The position numbers and the translations under genes are program-made. The notes below the pieces were generated by a model. That model did not search any database. It was not told the DNA's origin and saw only the letters and a program-made list of their open reading frames with translations. Positions 27,849 through 38,737 of a DNA stretch of 64,000 nt are shown piece after piece. Within the stretch, counting starts at the first letter, position 1. Each line of letters starts with the position of its first letter. Source of the stretch: Perca fluviatilis (Eukaryota > Chordata > Actinopteri > Perciformes > Percidae); the NCBI RefSeq assembly GCF_010015445.1, contig NC_053119.1:9768050-9832049 (forward strand), read 5' to 3'.

Positions 27849-28455
27849 GGGCCCTATCTTGCACCCGGCACGGCACAAAGCCCGACGCAAGTGTCTTTGC
27901 TAGTTTAAGACCGACGCAGTTGTCAATTTCCCGTCCAGCGCCCACGTCGTTTAAATAGCAAAAGCACCTGCGCCCATCTTTGCACCCATGGGCGTGCTGC
28001 TCTTACAGGGAGGTGTGTTCAGGTGCATTCTTGGTGTATTGCTAGCTTGGGGCAGCGGGAAGTGATCGCGCCACTGACCGACAAAAACCTGGTCTAAAGT
28101 CAATAGCGCAGCATTTCATTGTTATTTTAACAGCAAATTAGTAAAATGCGCCTAGGCGCACGCACACTATGCTTGTTACACACACACAGGGAAGCTCAGC
28201 AGCACAAAAAATATTACGGTGCAAATACGCCATCATAATAGCAATGCGCCAAGGTACAAAAAGGGAATGGGAGATGACACTCTGGTTGGTTTATTGCATG
28301 TTACGCCCAAAACACACCTATGAATTAATGAAGACACTGAGTACAAGCCTTTTGACCCGTTTTTCCCGCCATCAAACTAGCAAAAGTGGATTTGGACACG
28401 CCCTAAACGCCCATGCGCTTCACGGCCGTGAGCTTAGATCGTTAAAATAGGGCCC
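27849..28455. mobile_element. PIF/Harbinger-like MITE with GGGCCCTAT ends
   Basis: A 607-bp element. The left end gggccctatcttgcacccg and the right end read inward gggccctattttaacgat are inverted, with AAG on both outer sides (3-bp duplication). The interior is rich in 'gcgcc/ggcgc' and contains no transposase frame. The end type and 3-bp duplication fit PIF/Harbinger-derived MITEs that are very common in fish. The right end lies 18 nt from the exon 5 donor. Confidence 0.75.
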
Positions 28456-28473
28456 AAGGTGTTTTTGTATTAC

Positions 28474-28553
28474 CTGTAGTTGTAACGGGCTGAGTCCAGA
28501 CGCCGCTGCAGCTGCCATTGTAGATGGAATGAACTGCATGGGGTAATTCTCAC
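28474..28553 (-). CDS. sox6: sox6 coding exon 5
   Basis: An 80-bp exon encodes (G)[12 protein letters not shown] followed by five alanines and SGLSPLQLQ, matching mammalian SOX6 (G)DNYPVQFIPSTM...SGLSPLQLQ. The start was chosen at cagcag|GTGAGAAT because the previous exon ends with a single G and this gives the conserved Gly. A tandem NAG allows an alternative start three bases earlier that would insert one Ala. The donor is CTACAG|GTAATAC in phase 0. In mammals a 41-residue segment (starting KGHVSHPQINQRL) follows. No exon for it was recognised here, and the next exon found is also phase 0, so direct joining keeps frame. Confidence 0.96.
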
Positions 28554-29355
28554 CTGCTGAAAAACCAAAACAAAACATATTGTAGAGAGAGGTGGGGGGG
28601 AGGCAGATTACTGTTCAAGAACTAATCTGCTTTTTACCTTCAGCCAGCCTCTGTCTGTCTCGCCCTTTGTCTCCTTACTTATTCCTCTCTTGCTCTCATG
28701 TTTTTATTCACGGAAAATGAAACATAAAGGGGCACAAGTGCCGTATTCAAAGGTTTTTAACGCCCATTGTCGGTACACACGGGTGCTTGAGACTCTGGCG
28801 ATCAGAGTTCAAGTCCATTGCTCCCTCATTGGGATGCACTCAGAAATGCATATATACGAGTAGCCGTGTAGAACCCCTACTGTTAGTTCCTAAAAGGCTT
28901 TCCATGTCTGAGCCTTTGTTGAAAACAGACCAAAGTCAAAGGAGAGTGTGGAATAATGGCTTTTTAATCCCTTTCTTCATTTCTGCCTCTCTTTGCGGCC
29001 TTGTGGGAGTGTATGCTCACGCAGTAGGAATAAACCTGGATTATTCAGTATGACGCATGGAGGGTCAGGCGAGCACCTGGAGGAATGCATGGAAGAAAGG
29101 AATGTGTGAAGGACGAGGAAAGAGGAAGAAAGCAGGTGGTGCTGCGAATCCTACAATGAGAAGATGTGTACTTGAAGTGTGCTGAAGTGAGTTCTCGCGC
29201 CTTTTTGTACAAAATCCTTGCGGATTGCTGAAAACATGCAATATGAATGGAAGCCTTTACATGTGATTTGGGGGAATCACGTGTTTTGTCTGCCTGTTTC
29301 ATCCTTATGTGTCCGGTCGAAGCGTACCAGGAGAACATGCTTGAGTGTGTTTTTG

Positions 29356-29360
<5 letters not shown>

Positions 29361-29398
<38 letters not shown>
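29361..29398. repeat. (GT)n microsatellite
   Basis: 19 pure units. Confidence 0.95.
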
Positions 29399-29400
<2 letters not shown>

Positions 29401-29601
29401 ATGTGAGAAAGTGTGAAATTCCATGTTGCAGATGTGTTGTGCAACTGACACGCTTTCAGCCCTCCATAAAGGAGACATTCCAGTCCACGCTGTGTCCAAT
29501 GTATTGTTCCTGACATGAACAAGCAGAGCTTGTAAATCTCTCCGCTCATTTCCAGAACATTCCTCACCTGACACACCTCATTAACATAGACTGGGATTCC
29601 A

Positions 29602-29647
<46 letters not shown>
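29602..29647. repeat. (TG)n microsatellite
   Basis: About 23 units with one TTT interruption, followed by a short (GA)n patch. Confidence 0.95.
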
Positions 29648-29649
<2 letters not shown>

Positions 29650-29751
29650 TTGACTGAGAGAGAGAGACTTACTGTTTTTCTTATTTAGTTAACGAGAACT
29701 GTCAGAGTCATAGAGCTGTTGTGTGTAATCTATGTTGGGCAAATGTTCAGT

Positions 29752-29762
29752 TTGTGTGTGTG

Positions 29763-29820
<58 letters not shown>
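29752..29820. repeat. (TG)n microsatellite abutting the exon 4 donor
   Basis: About 33 units with a 'tgttg' phase break near 29762. In the transcript this is a CA repeat beginning about 5 nt after the 5' splice site. Confidence 0.97.
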
Positions 29821-29823
<3 letters not shown>

Positions 29824-29824
29824 C

Positions 29825-29945
29825 CTGGCTTGTAGGACATGCCCGGCGGAAAGAGGAAGCCCTGCTGTGCAGCAGCGGCAGCAGCCAGAGACCGCTGGTC
29901 GTGAGGAAACACTGGGATCATCAGAGGAGCCATGTGACCCTGGAC
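29825..29945 (-). CDS. sox6: sox6 coding exon 4 (post-Q-box region)
   Basis: This exon encodes [20 protein letters not shown], then a run of six alanines, [14 protein letters not shown] and the first base of a glycine codon. It is one of the most conserved non-HMG parts of SOX6 ([20 protein letters not shown] in mammals). The acceptor is ctctctcttag|GTCCAG, at the end of a (CT)-rich microsatellite-like tract. The donor is CCAG|GTATAC, running straight into a (CA)n repeat. The 121 bp equal 40 codons plus one base, which fits the phase of the next exon. The function of the segment is not assigned to a domain; it is probably a protein-interaction surface. Confidence 0.97.
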
Positions 29946-31959
29946 CTAAGAGAGAGAGGAGAGAGACATTGACAGAGAGAGAGAGCGAGAGAGAGTGAGG
30001 AGAGAGAGTGAGGAGAGAGATGTTTGAAGTCCTTACATGAAACATGTCATAAAAATCACCTTACTGAACACACGCAACCACTCCTATCTATACAAATGCT
30101 GCAAACATGCACAAATCACACGCAAAAAAGAAAAATCGAAACTAGAAAAAAATGAAAGGATAGAAAGAAACGACTGTCGCGCGATAAAAGAAAAAGGAAA
30201 AGATAGAGGAAGAAATAACGCAAAAGGCTTAAAGTCAAAAAGAGAAAAGAGAGTGAAGTGAAGAAGAAAGAAAACAATGATTGTAAAATAAAAAAAGGGA
30301 AAAGAGTGAATAAATGTTAAGAGGGAAAGATTAGGAAAAAAAGAGATGGTCAAGATTTACTAATTCTGCTGACAAAAACCAAACAGCTCATTATACAGTA
30401 AAAAGACAAACACATACACTCCAAGGATGAACTGCTCAGCAGGGTTAAAGAGACAAGAGTTAAAGAACGGAGAACAAACAACAAATAAAGACGCACATTC
30501 TTGAGAGACAAGTGTAAAAATGTGAAACAAAATGCCTTTAAAACAACAGAGAGGCTAACAGCTGCCTTTCATGTCGGCTTGAAAGACTCTTAAAAACTGT
30601 GGGTTCGACTGAGTTAAGACGCTGAGGGCTTGAACCGAGGAGAGCATATCAAAGATGAGCCTGCGGGAATCTATTAGGGCTGGCTGTACTTAACCACTGC
30701 ACTGTCTCACTCTCTTGCCTTCCATCTCTCCCTTTATCTCGTACTTTTCTCTAGTAAATTGTTTGTCTCTTTCCCTCTCATGTCTCCTTTTTCTTGTCTT
30801 TCTCTCTGTCTGTCTCTCCGTTTTGCTTTGCTTCCTGTTTTCTTCTTTTCGCTCATTACGTTTTGCAGATTTTCACACACGTTATTAAAGGCATTAAAAT
30901 GAAATGCAAATGAGGTGTTTTCAAATATTTAGGATTACTTGTTTTTTTATCCTAGCTTGTATCAGTCATATGTCTATGCTTGCTGAAAAAATAGAAGCAC
31001 AAGGAATGACATTTTGGGGAGGGCAATCTTTGGGGACATTCTTTGTTAAAAAATGCATTTGTGTTGCTGTATCTCAATGTCTTTTTGGATTAGCTGTACA
31101 GAAATATTTTTTATTTAATGCCAGATTTACAAGGATGTTATAACTGTACGTGCAACTGCAACTGTCCACCTCTGATTTTATTTCTTCTTTTGAAAACAAC
31201 TCTCAGTCTCTCATCACTTCTGAACGTTTATTATTTTTTCTATTATTGACAGTCTCATTTTTTCTTCTTCTCTATAGCTTTCTATTTCCCTTTTTTGTGC
31301 TTCTCATTATATTTATTTTTAGATGAGGTAAGATTCATCCTCTTACTTCCTCCTCTGTATTTCATCAATTTTCAGCTAACCACACTATTATCTTGGCTTC
31401 TCTATATCTCGTTAGACTGTCTCATTCTCTTCCATCTCTGCTTTCCTTTATTTTTTTCTGTCTTGTCAAATTGTTTGTCTCTTTCCCTCTCATGTCTCCA
31501 TTTCTTGTCTTTCTCTCTGTCTGTCTTTCTGTCGTTCGTTATCCATTTCTTACATCTCCTCTTCAACCTTGTCTTGTCGCGCTCTGCTCTTCCTCCCATC
31601 ACTCCGTCTCATTTCTGCTTTTTCTTTAATGTGTTACTCTTTCAGATGAACGCTTGTGTTGACACCTCTCTTTCTTTCTCCATTTCTTTCCTTACCTCCA
31701 TTTAATGCCATCTACCTCCATTTGTCTCCTTTACTACCAATTCATTAACCACCCTGACCCCTCCCACTGTCCTCCTGGGACAGTTCATCATTTGAGCCTA
31801 AATTTACAGCATCAGCATGTTGTGTGGTTACAGTATTTCTTTGCATTTGTACTGCAGGGTTACGTGGTTGAATTAGATGACCGTCCTCTGGGATGTATAT
31901 GGAGTGTGTGAGAGAGGGTGGACGGGTTTGTGGTAGGGAGGTTCAAAGAGCATGACTAA

Positions 31960-31961
<2 letters not shown>

Positions 31962-31990
<29 letters not shown>
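31962..31990. repeat. (GA)n microsatellite
   Basis: About 14 units. Confidence 0.93.
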
Positions 31991-31996
<6 letters not shown>

Positions 31997-33082
31997 TGAA
32001 CAGGACCATCCTTGACTTGCATGTGTTTGCTGAAGTCAATCAATGAAAAGATCAGAAGAAGAAGAAGAAGAGAAAATTAATCGACAAGCAATTTGACAAT
32101 CGATTATTCGTGTTTAAGCATTTAGCAAGCATAAAGCTGCTGGTTCCAGCTTCACATATGTGATGATTTACTGCTTCCCACCATTTTAAATAATTGTTTA
32201 TTGAATATCTTAGTGTTTTGGACTGTTGGTCAGACGATACAATCAACTTAAAGCTTTTATTTTGGGCTCTGGGGACTTATGATGGGCTTTTTCCTCCACT
32301 GTTTTTTGACATGTGATAGATGAAACAGCTAATCAAAAAAAAATAATAGATGGATCATAAAAATAAGTAGTATGCAACTCACTCACAAAACAGAACTTTC
32401 TGATGATGATTCCTAAAAAATGCCACAATTACGCTCAGTGGCAATGTATTTAAATGTCCAGATTCAACATCTCTTTCATTCCTTCAATATCCTCTCTTGG
32501 AAAGTACAGCATGGTTAACTAAAACTACCTGGTTAAGGAAACATCATCATCATCATGTTAAATATTTGAAAAAGCCATCAAAAAGGTTTTTAATTATATG
32601 CAAAAAAAATGGCCATTTAGAGTACTGCTCCTACCTCCATGCTCTTATTTTGCAAGCACTACATAAAGTGTAGCGTTAGATATGTTACACTTATGTTGAA
32701 CATACAGTAAATCAGGCAACTGCAAACATATCCAATATGACAATAACTGCTGAGAGGAGCGGTCCTGTGTTTGTGTGTTTATATTCTGTCCTTATGAGAA
32801 CAAATTTAAAGTTTACTTCTTTGGAAGGGAAATATTTTGTGAACTCAAATAATTTGACTTTAGAAAAAAGTTGTGGCTCAAAAAAAATGCATGCAGTCAA
32901 CTGAGGACCCTTAAAAGAAAAGAGTGTTTACAGTGTGTGTATGTGTGGTCTTGGTCTTGTGTATTTATGAGGATGAACAAGAGTTTTAGACCTTGTGAGG
33001 ACTTTTCCGATATTTAGTTTGGTCTTCACTTAATCAAAGTTCTGTTTGAGGCTTAGTTTTAGGGTCAAGGTTACAATTAGGT

Positions 33083-33083
<1 letters not shown>

Positions 33084-33165
<82 letters not shown>
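33084..33165. repeat. (TG)n microsatellite
   Basis: 41 pure units. A CA tract of similar length begins 136 bp further on, so the two are complementary inverted tracts. Confidence 0.97.
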
Positions 33166-33167
<2 letters not shown>

Positions 33168-33300
33168 ATGTATGTGTACTAACACACGTTAGCATTGTTC
33201 GGTAAGCGTGCGGTTACATGTGTTCATCACCTGACCGGTTCCTCAGACATGGTTGTTTAGGTCACACTCCAAAAAGCCTGATAGCTTGGGAGGCCCTCAT

Positions 33301-33368
<68 letters not shown>
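33301..33368. repeat. (CA)n microsatellite
   Basis: About 34 units with one AA interruption near 33317. Confidence 0.97.
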
Positions 33369-33370
<2 letters not shown>

Positions 33371-34310
33371 GTTCAGGGTACTTTTCCCATACACACACCC
33401 AGACACAAGCTGTCCCACGTCTTGTGACACGGAGAAAAAAGAATGAAGAATAAAAACGAGTCTGTCTGTCCGAATAGCTAAAAAAAAAAAAAAAAAAAGA
33501 AGTGGGTGGGGTGGAAGTTATAGAGTGGGACAAAATGCTCCCATTCATTGTATTCCTTTGGGAACACTGGGACTGACTGGGGCTGCTTCACTAGCGCAAA
33601 CACACAAAGATCTTCTTTTACCAAGGGGAGGGGGGAGGAGGTAAGGGGGGAGGGGGGGTGCTGGATGAATGGACTGGAGAAGGTGGTGCTGCGGGGGCCC
33701 CCGCTCTGCTCAGCCCCTAAGAAAACACAAGGCCCCCTTCCTCTAACTGCCCACCAGACACATCGACATACACACCTAGGCACAGGGAACATGTGTACAC
33801 ATGCAGACACACACTCAGAATTAATGGTCCTCTTGTGTACGGTCAGCAGGGTTAGAGGGCAATGAGTGTGTATGTGGTGTGGCTGTATGTCAATGTGTTT
33901 GAGAAGGAGTGACCTGTGGAAGCACGATTTGGCACGATGGAGGCCTGCAAAAAAATTTTCAATTATTTGTTCTGAAATAATTCTCTCTTTCTCTCTAAAT
34001 CAACTGCTATTGTCTACTACAATATTTATTTAAACTAATTATCCAATGAGCGATATGATATTGATTTAGTTTAATTTGAAAACACAAGTACGGCCAACTG
34101 TGAAACAGTTCAACTTGTGTGGTAGCTGTTTTTTTGCCACTTTCTTGCTGCTTCCAGTCAGTTTTGGTTCATTGCTTTGGTTCTCCAACCAGCGTGACTG
34201 TATAGTCAAGTATCACTGCTCTTATATAAAACTGTAGGCAGCTGTTTTCGGCAAACAAGCTCAAACAAGGCTACCTGCTTAGCTTGAAACAGCAGAAAGA
34301 TGAAGTAACG

Positions 34311-34408
34311 TTAAAGCAACACTATGTAACTTTTCCCGCTTCGGTCCCCCTACAGGTTGACTCATTGGAACTACAGCTGCAGCTAAAAGTTACATAGTGT
34401 TGCGTTAA
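34311..34408. mobile_element. 98-bp TTAA mini-MITE
   Basis: Ends are TTAAAGCAACACTATGTAAC and its inverted copy with one mismatch (TTAACGCAACACTATGTAAC), 24-bp arms with TTAA borders. The interior 'ttcggtccccctacaggttg' is shared with the longer element at 47.0 kb. Confidence 0.8.
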
Positions 34409-34894
34409 ACAAGTAGCTACTGAAGAAAGCATCTAGCTTTTAGTTAAACACAAGCTAAAGCATAACATGTTAGCAACTTGATAAGCTAATGCTAAACCAA
34501 GTCTGAGTTCTTTTAGTTTGTTGTCCCTTTGCCCCATAGTTGTCAGATTGTGTTTAATCTAGCTATAAGAACACAATATATGTACACATAATTACATTGT
34601 TTGTTCTTCCACCATCTTGCTACTCCCATGTGAGCACAATGAAGAGGTGATTTTAGGTGAAGCACACAGGATTACTGTATGCTTATAGCATTTTTCCATA
34701 GCACACAGGTTAATACACTGGAGTGAGAGCCATTGTAAAGTCAAAAGTTAGCCATTCTCCATAGCTGGTGAGTCCAATCGACGTTATGGGCCTTCCATGG
34801 CTTTCCGAGTCATTGTGTCTGAAGCTGTATATGCTGACGTAGGTGCTGCCTGTCTTTCTAACTGCCATTTGCCTGCTCCATTAGTTCTTATGCA

Positions 34895-34952
<58 letters not shown>
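34895..34952. repeat. (TG)n microsatellite
   Basis: About 28 units with a 'tatg' interruption near 34921. Confidence 0.95.
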
Positions 34953-34953
<1 letters not shown>

Positions 34954-35669
34954 ATTATTGTGTTTGTGCCTGTCTTAACCCAGATTATTCACAACCTCAC
35001 CTTTCGGCATTGCTTTATTGATAAGAAGACTAACAGTGATGAAAGAAGAAATTAACAGAGAGAAAGATACTGTAAAGTTTTTTTATTTTCTTGTATTATG
35101 ACTGAATGAAATAAACGTCAGATTTTTCTTGACTATAAATGACTGCATTTGAAACCCATTTCGCTGTCACGCACTGTAAATTCTGTGTCAAAAACTTAAG
35201 AGTATGAATGTAATGAATGAATGTCCCAATGTAAACACCAATAACAGTGGGCTAATGGTGTTTCAACAGGGGACAGCATATTCTACACATGGAACAGGCT
35301 GCTGACTACATCATCCGCAGAAGAAGATAACACAAGATCAAATTAAAAAGTAAAAACAATCGTAAAACAACAAGAACTCAAAGACAGCAGAGGAGGAGAG
35401 CAGGCGAAGGAGGAGACAGAGGAGTTATAAACGAAGAACAGAGAGAGGGAGGAGGAGGAGAAGGAGGAGTGCGGCTTTGCAGTCATTAATTAGCCTGTTA
35501 GCTAGGGCCTGGGCGGTGCGGTTAGGGCCTGTGCCTTTGTGGGCCCGAAGGAAATGGGCCACATATGAGAGCCATTATAGGAACTGACTTAACAAAGACA
35601 CATGCCTGTCAGCCACCAGGCTGGGCTGGGCCACTCTGCCTATGGCACACAAAGGGCCCACCACCCCTG

Positions 35670-35985
35670 TGTGTAAGTATGTGTGTGTGCCTATATGTGT
35701 GTGTTTTTGCATGTGTGTACGTGTGTTTTTGTGTGTATGTGATCAGGGAAATGTATATGAACTGTCCATGTGTGCGTTTATGCAGTAATATCAGCTGACT
35801 GTACTTTAAGTAATATCAGATGCCTGTTTATGTGTAAGTACATATATGTGTGTGTGAGTGTGAGTGTGTGTGTGTGTGTGTATGTGAGCTTGCATGCATG
35901 TATATACATTTTATGTGTAAATATCAGCTGTTCAGTGTGTTTCTTCACATGTTTGGGTGTGCATGCGTGTCTGTATGTGTGTGTG
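35670..35985. repeat. diffuse TG-rich region
   Basis: Interrupted TG/TA/TGTA repeats (pure only at 35867-35880), mixed with 'catgcatg' patches. It looks like an eroded microsatellite field. Confidence 0.75.
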
Positions 35986-38027
35986 TAACCATATCTATCA
36001 GAATGGGGCCTTCGGAAGCGTTTCTTTAACCCGTGGACATCCCCCGCTGACACTCCACACCATTTAAAACCACATGACAGGAAACCTGGGTTACTTTGAA
36101 CTACAGCAACTACCCCCAATCTACAACATCGCACCACACTGACAAACACACTGACACCATCCACGGACAAAGGAGAAAGAAGGAACAATGAGAGGCAGAA
36201 CTGGATAAAAAGGGCTGAAAACAGCTCCCCACTGGGATTTTATTTTCTCCGTTCATAAATCAGAAACAGATAACACTGTATAATAAGCCATACAATTTAT
36301 GCTAATTAATCACTGAAAGTCAGTTAACTTTATTTGCCGTGATGATGCCGTGTACGCTGAACACATAAAGGAGTTGCTAATGTTTCACTTATCTAGCAAA
36401 ACTATTTTGGGGGTTCTTATTTTACCCATCTGGACAACATTTACTTTTTCAAATTAAGATATAAACAACAACCGGCACCTCTAAAAAATGGCTTTACCAC
36501 ACTAAGGCCTATTTTTTTCAGCTGAAACAGTAGCATTTGGTCAGCTCCTCAGAGTATTGGCCTGAGAGGAGCTCAGGTCTGGATTTGATAAGTGGAAACA
36601 GACCCGTGCAGCGCTGCCTGTGTGTTTAAAGCCAACACACATCCGACATAGTGTAAACAGCCCGTACTCCAGTGAATAAGCCTTGGAGCTTAGCCATAAT
36701 AATTATAAACCTCTGTACAGTAGATAGACCATATGCTTCTTACTAAACTGGGTTTGTTCACCAAGAAATGCCATTGTTTTAAAAAATAACGAGACGTTGC
36801 TGCACACCCAGCTGTGATGCATATAATATTTAGCAACTTTTCAATGAAAACAAATCATTTGATTTGGTCTCTTTTGTGCATTCATTTCTGTACCTTCACT
36901 AAACAGCTGATTTAAGTAATCCTGCCCATTTTGATTTAAATTCTACACAGAAAAGAAGTGTGGAAAAACAGATTGGAATATGTGGAGTATGTTTCACCTG
37001 AATTTACAGCAGATGCTTTTAAAGTTCGACATGATAACACGCTGCTCTCAAGAGCTATTTTCTGCATGTCCTTCATCCTCAAAACCAACCACGACACAGT
37101 ATCCATGCTTCACAGCGTGGAAGAGGATCCGAGTAGGAGCTGGTTTTTATGGTCTCGCTCTCCCCTGGGGCTCGGAGGCCTAATGAAGTCCGATCCGAGC
37201 TTTATTAAGATCCAGGGGTGGGGACTCGTAATAAAAAAGAAAAGAAAAAGAAGAGAGAATAAAAAACAGGCTCTCGTTAACTAGATCACACCTCCGGAGC
37301 ACAGGGAGATCCAAAGCTCAGGACCAGTGGGGGGTAAAAGGGGTACGGGACAGGACTAAACCAGTCACAGCGGAAGGTAGATTGCGATTGTCTCACAAGC
37401 CGATTTAATTCAGCAGCAATCCAACCACTTAAAAAAAAAAATAAAATAAATAAAAAATACAAGCTGGGTTAACTTCCCACATGGCCGCATCAGCCGCAGT
37501 GCGCAAATTTACCAGAATTTGGCTCGCACCTGGTGGGAATTTCTTGGTGAGTTTGTATGTATACACGGTAGCCTAGAGTGCACACAGATCATAAGTCTCA
37601 GTGCATCAGGTGGCACGATGTAACAGATGTAGGAATGAGAGAGGGAAGAAAAAAAGGAAACAAATAGAATCCGGGATAAATAAGAAGTGTGAATGAAACA
37701 GCAAGTGATATATTTTATCTGCATGTTGTCTGCATTTTTTTTTTTTGCAATTCATTGTTATGGGCTCGATTTATGAAAGCTGCAGTATTTACACGGTACA
37801 AGAAACAGCAGAGGCATAAGGTGAGCTGAGAGGAACATAAAAGGTCTGATTGAAACAGACAGAGAGAGGAGTGCATGTCGGAGTGAAGAGAGGAAACACA
37901 TGTTGATAAATAGACAAGCGGAGAAAGCGAGAGTAGGAGGAAGCCTAGAGGACGCTGGGATATCGATTGCTGACTGATCAATGCAACAGTAAATGATCTG
38001 GCCATAACCAGGGCAATTACTGGGTCA

Positions 38028-38029
<2 letters not shown>

Positions 38030-38103
<74 letters not shown>
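38030..38103. repeat. (TG)n microsatellite
   Basis: 37 units. In the transcript it is the second CA tract downstream of exon 3. Confidence 0.97.
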
Positions 38104-38105
<2 letters not shown>

Positions 38106-38213
38106 CTGTTTATGTGTGTAAAGAAAAAGTCACAACCTCTCATGTTATTGTTGTTTTCCAATCACACATGACTCAATAATATTGGAACAAGAGGAAAATG
38201 TACATTTACATCA

Positions 38214-38226
38214 TGTGTGTATGTGT

Positions 38227-38290
<64 letters not shown>
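38214..38290. repeat. (TG)n microsatellite 30 nt past the exon 3 donor
   Basis: About 37 units with two 'ta' interruptions at its low-coordinate end. In the pre-mRNA this is a CA repeat from about +31 to +107 of the intron. Confidence 0.97.
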
Positions 38291-38291
<1 letters not shown>

Positions 38292-38320
38292 TGTGAGAGA
38301 GTTGGTAGTTGAGAACTAAC

Positions 38321-38389
38321 CTGGATCTGTTGTTGGAGAATGTTTATCTTGTGCTGCTGCTGCAGGAGCTGCTGCTGTTGTCTGGCAAT
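38321..38389 (-). CDS. sox6: sox6 coding exon 3 (glutamine-rich box, 69 bp)
   Basis: A 23-codon exon reads [13 protein letters not shown] followed by [10 protein letters not shown]. It continues the coiled coil into the Q-box typical of SoxD proteins, and only one residue (I for L) differs from the mammalian segment I recall. It is in phase 0 on both sides, so skipping it would keep frame and shorten the glutamine-rich helix by 23 residues. The acceptor is an abnormal-looking (TG)n-GCCCAG|ATTGCC: a dinucleotide repeat takes the place of a normal polypyrimidine tract. The donor is CAG|GTTAGT. A (CA)n repeat in the transcript starts about 31 nt after the donor. The exon itself is certain; constitutive use is not. 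Confidence 0.96.
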
Positions 38390-38393
38390 CTGG

Positions 38394-38394
<1 letters not shown>

Positions 38395-38464
<70 letters not shown>
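38395..38464. repeat. (CA)n microsatellite forming the exon 3 acceptor region
   Basis: 35 CA units. In the pre-mRNA it is a UG repeat that ends 5 nt before the exon 3 acceptor AG dinucleotide and its CCC, taking the usual position of the polypyrimidine tract. Confidence 0.97.
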
Positions 38465-38466
<2 letters not shown>

Positions 38467-38737
38467 GAGATAGAGAGAAAATGTTAATGAAACTATAATT
38501 TCTTCCATAATTCTGAGAAGATGAAGAATAAGTTTTGTTTTGCTTTGAAAATCTGGCAAATGTTTGTGTTTCTTTTCCTTAAATGGGAGAAAATCTGCTT
38601 TACTATATCAATTTAAAAAAATTGGATTATTTTAAGAAAGGGTGCATGCACACAGAAGTTATTTTGTGTAATTATGTGTATCCCCATTACGTTGTTTTAT
38701 TTACCACATCAGTTTATGGAGTATGGAGGGTGCATTC

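Larger units (their letters stand above)
19890..28473 (-). other. sox6 intron between exons 5 and 6
   Basis: 8.6-kb intron, donor GTAATACA and acceptor ttttatgcag. It was searched by eye for the 41-residue SOX6 segment starting KGHVSHPQINQRL; none was recognised. It contains a partial repeat near 20.43 kb, a (GA)n tract at 21.75 kb and a GGGCCC-ended transposon beside the exon 5 donor. Long low-repeat blocks (about 21.9-23.45 kb and 25.5-26.9 kb) could be conserved non-coding elements. Confidence 0.8.
28554..29824 (-). other. sox6 intron between exons 4 and 5
   Basis: 1.3-kb intron, donor GTATACAC and acceptor tttttcagcag. It contains three TG (transcript CA) tracts, the last touching the donor. 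Nothing coding was recognised. Confidence 0.85.
29946..38320 (-). other. sox6 intron between exons 3 and 4
   Basis: 8.4-kb intron, donor GTTAGTTC and acceptor ctctctcttag inside a (CT)-rich tract (29950-30020, GA on the plus strand). It holds the densest set of CA/TG tracts, a pyrimidine-rich stretch at 30.70-31.72 kb and a small TTAA MITE at 34.3 kb. The long open frames in 31.3-31.7 kb are low-complexity. No second gene was seen. Confidence 0.8.
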
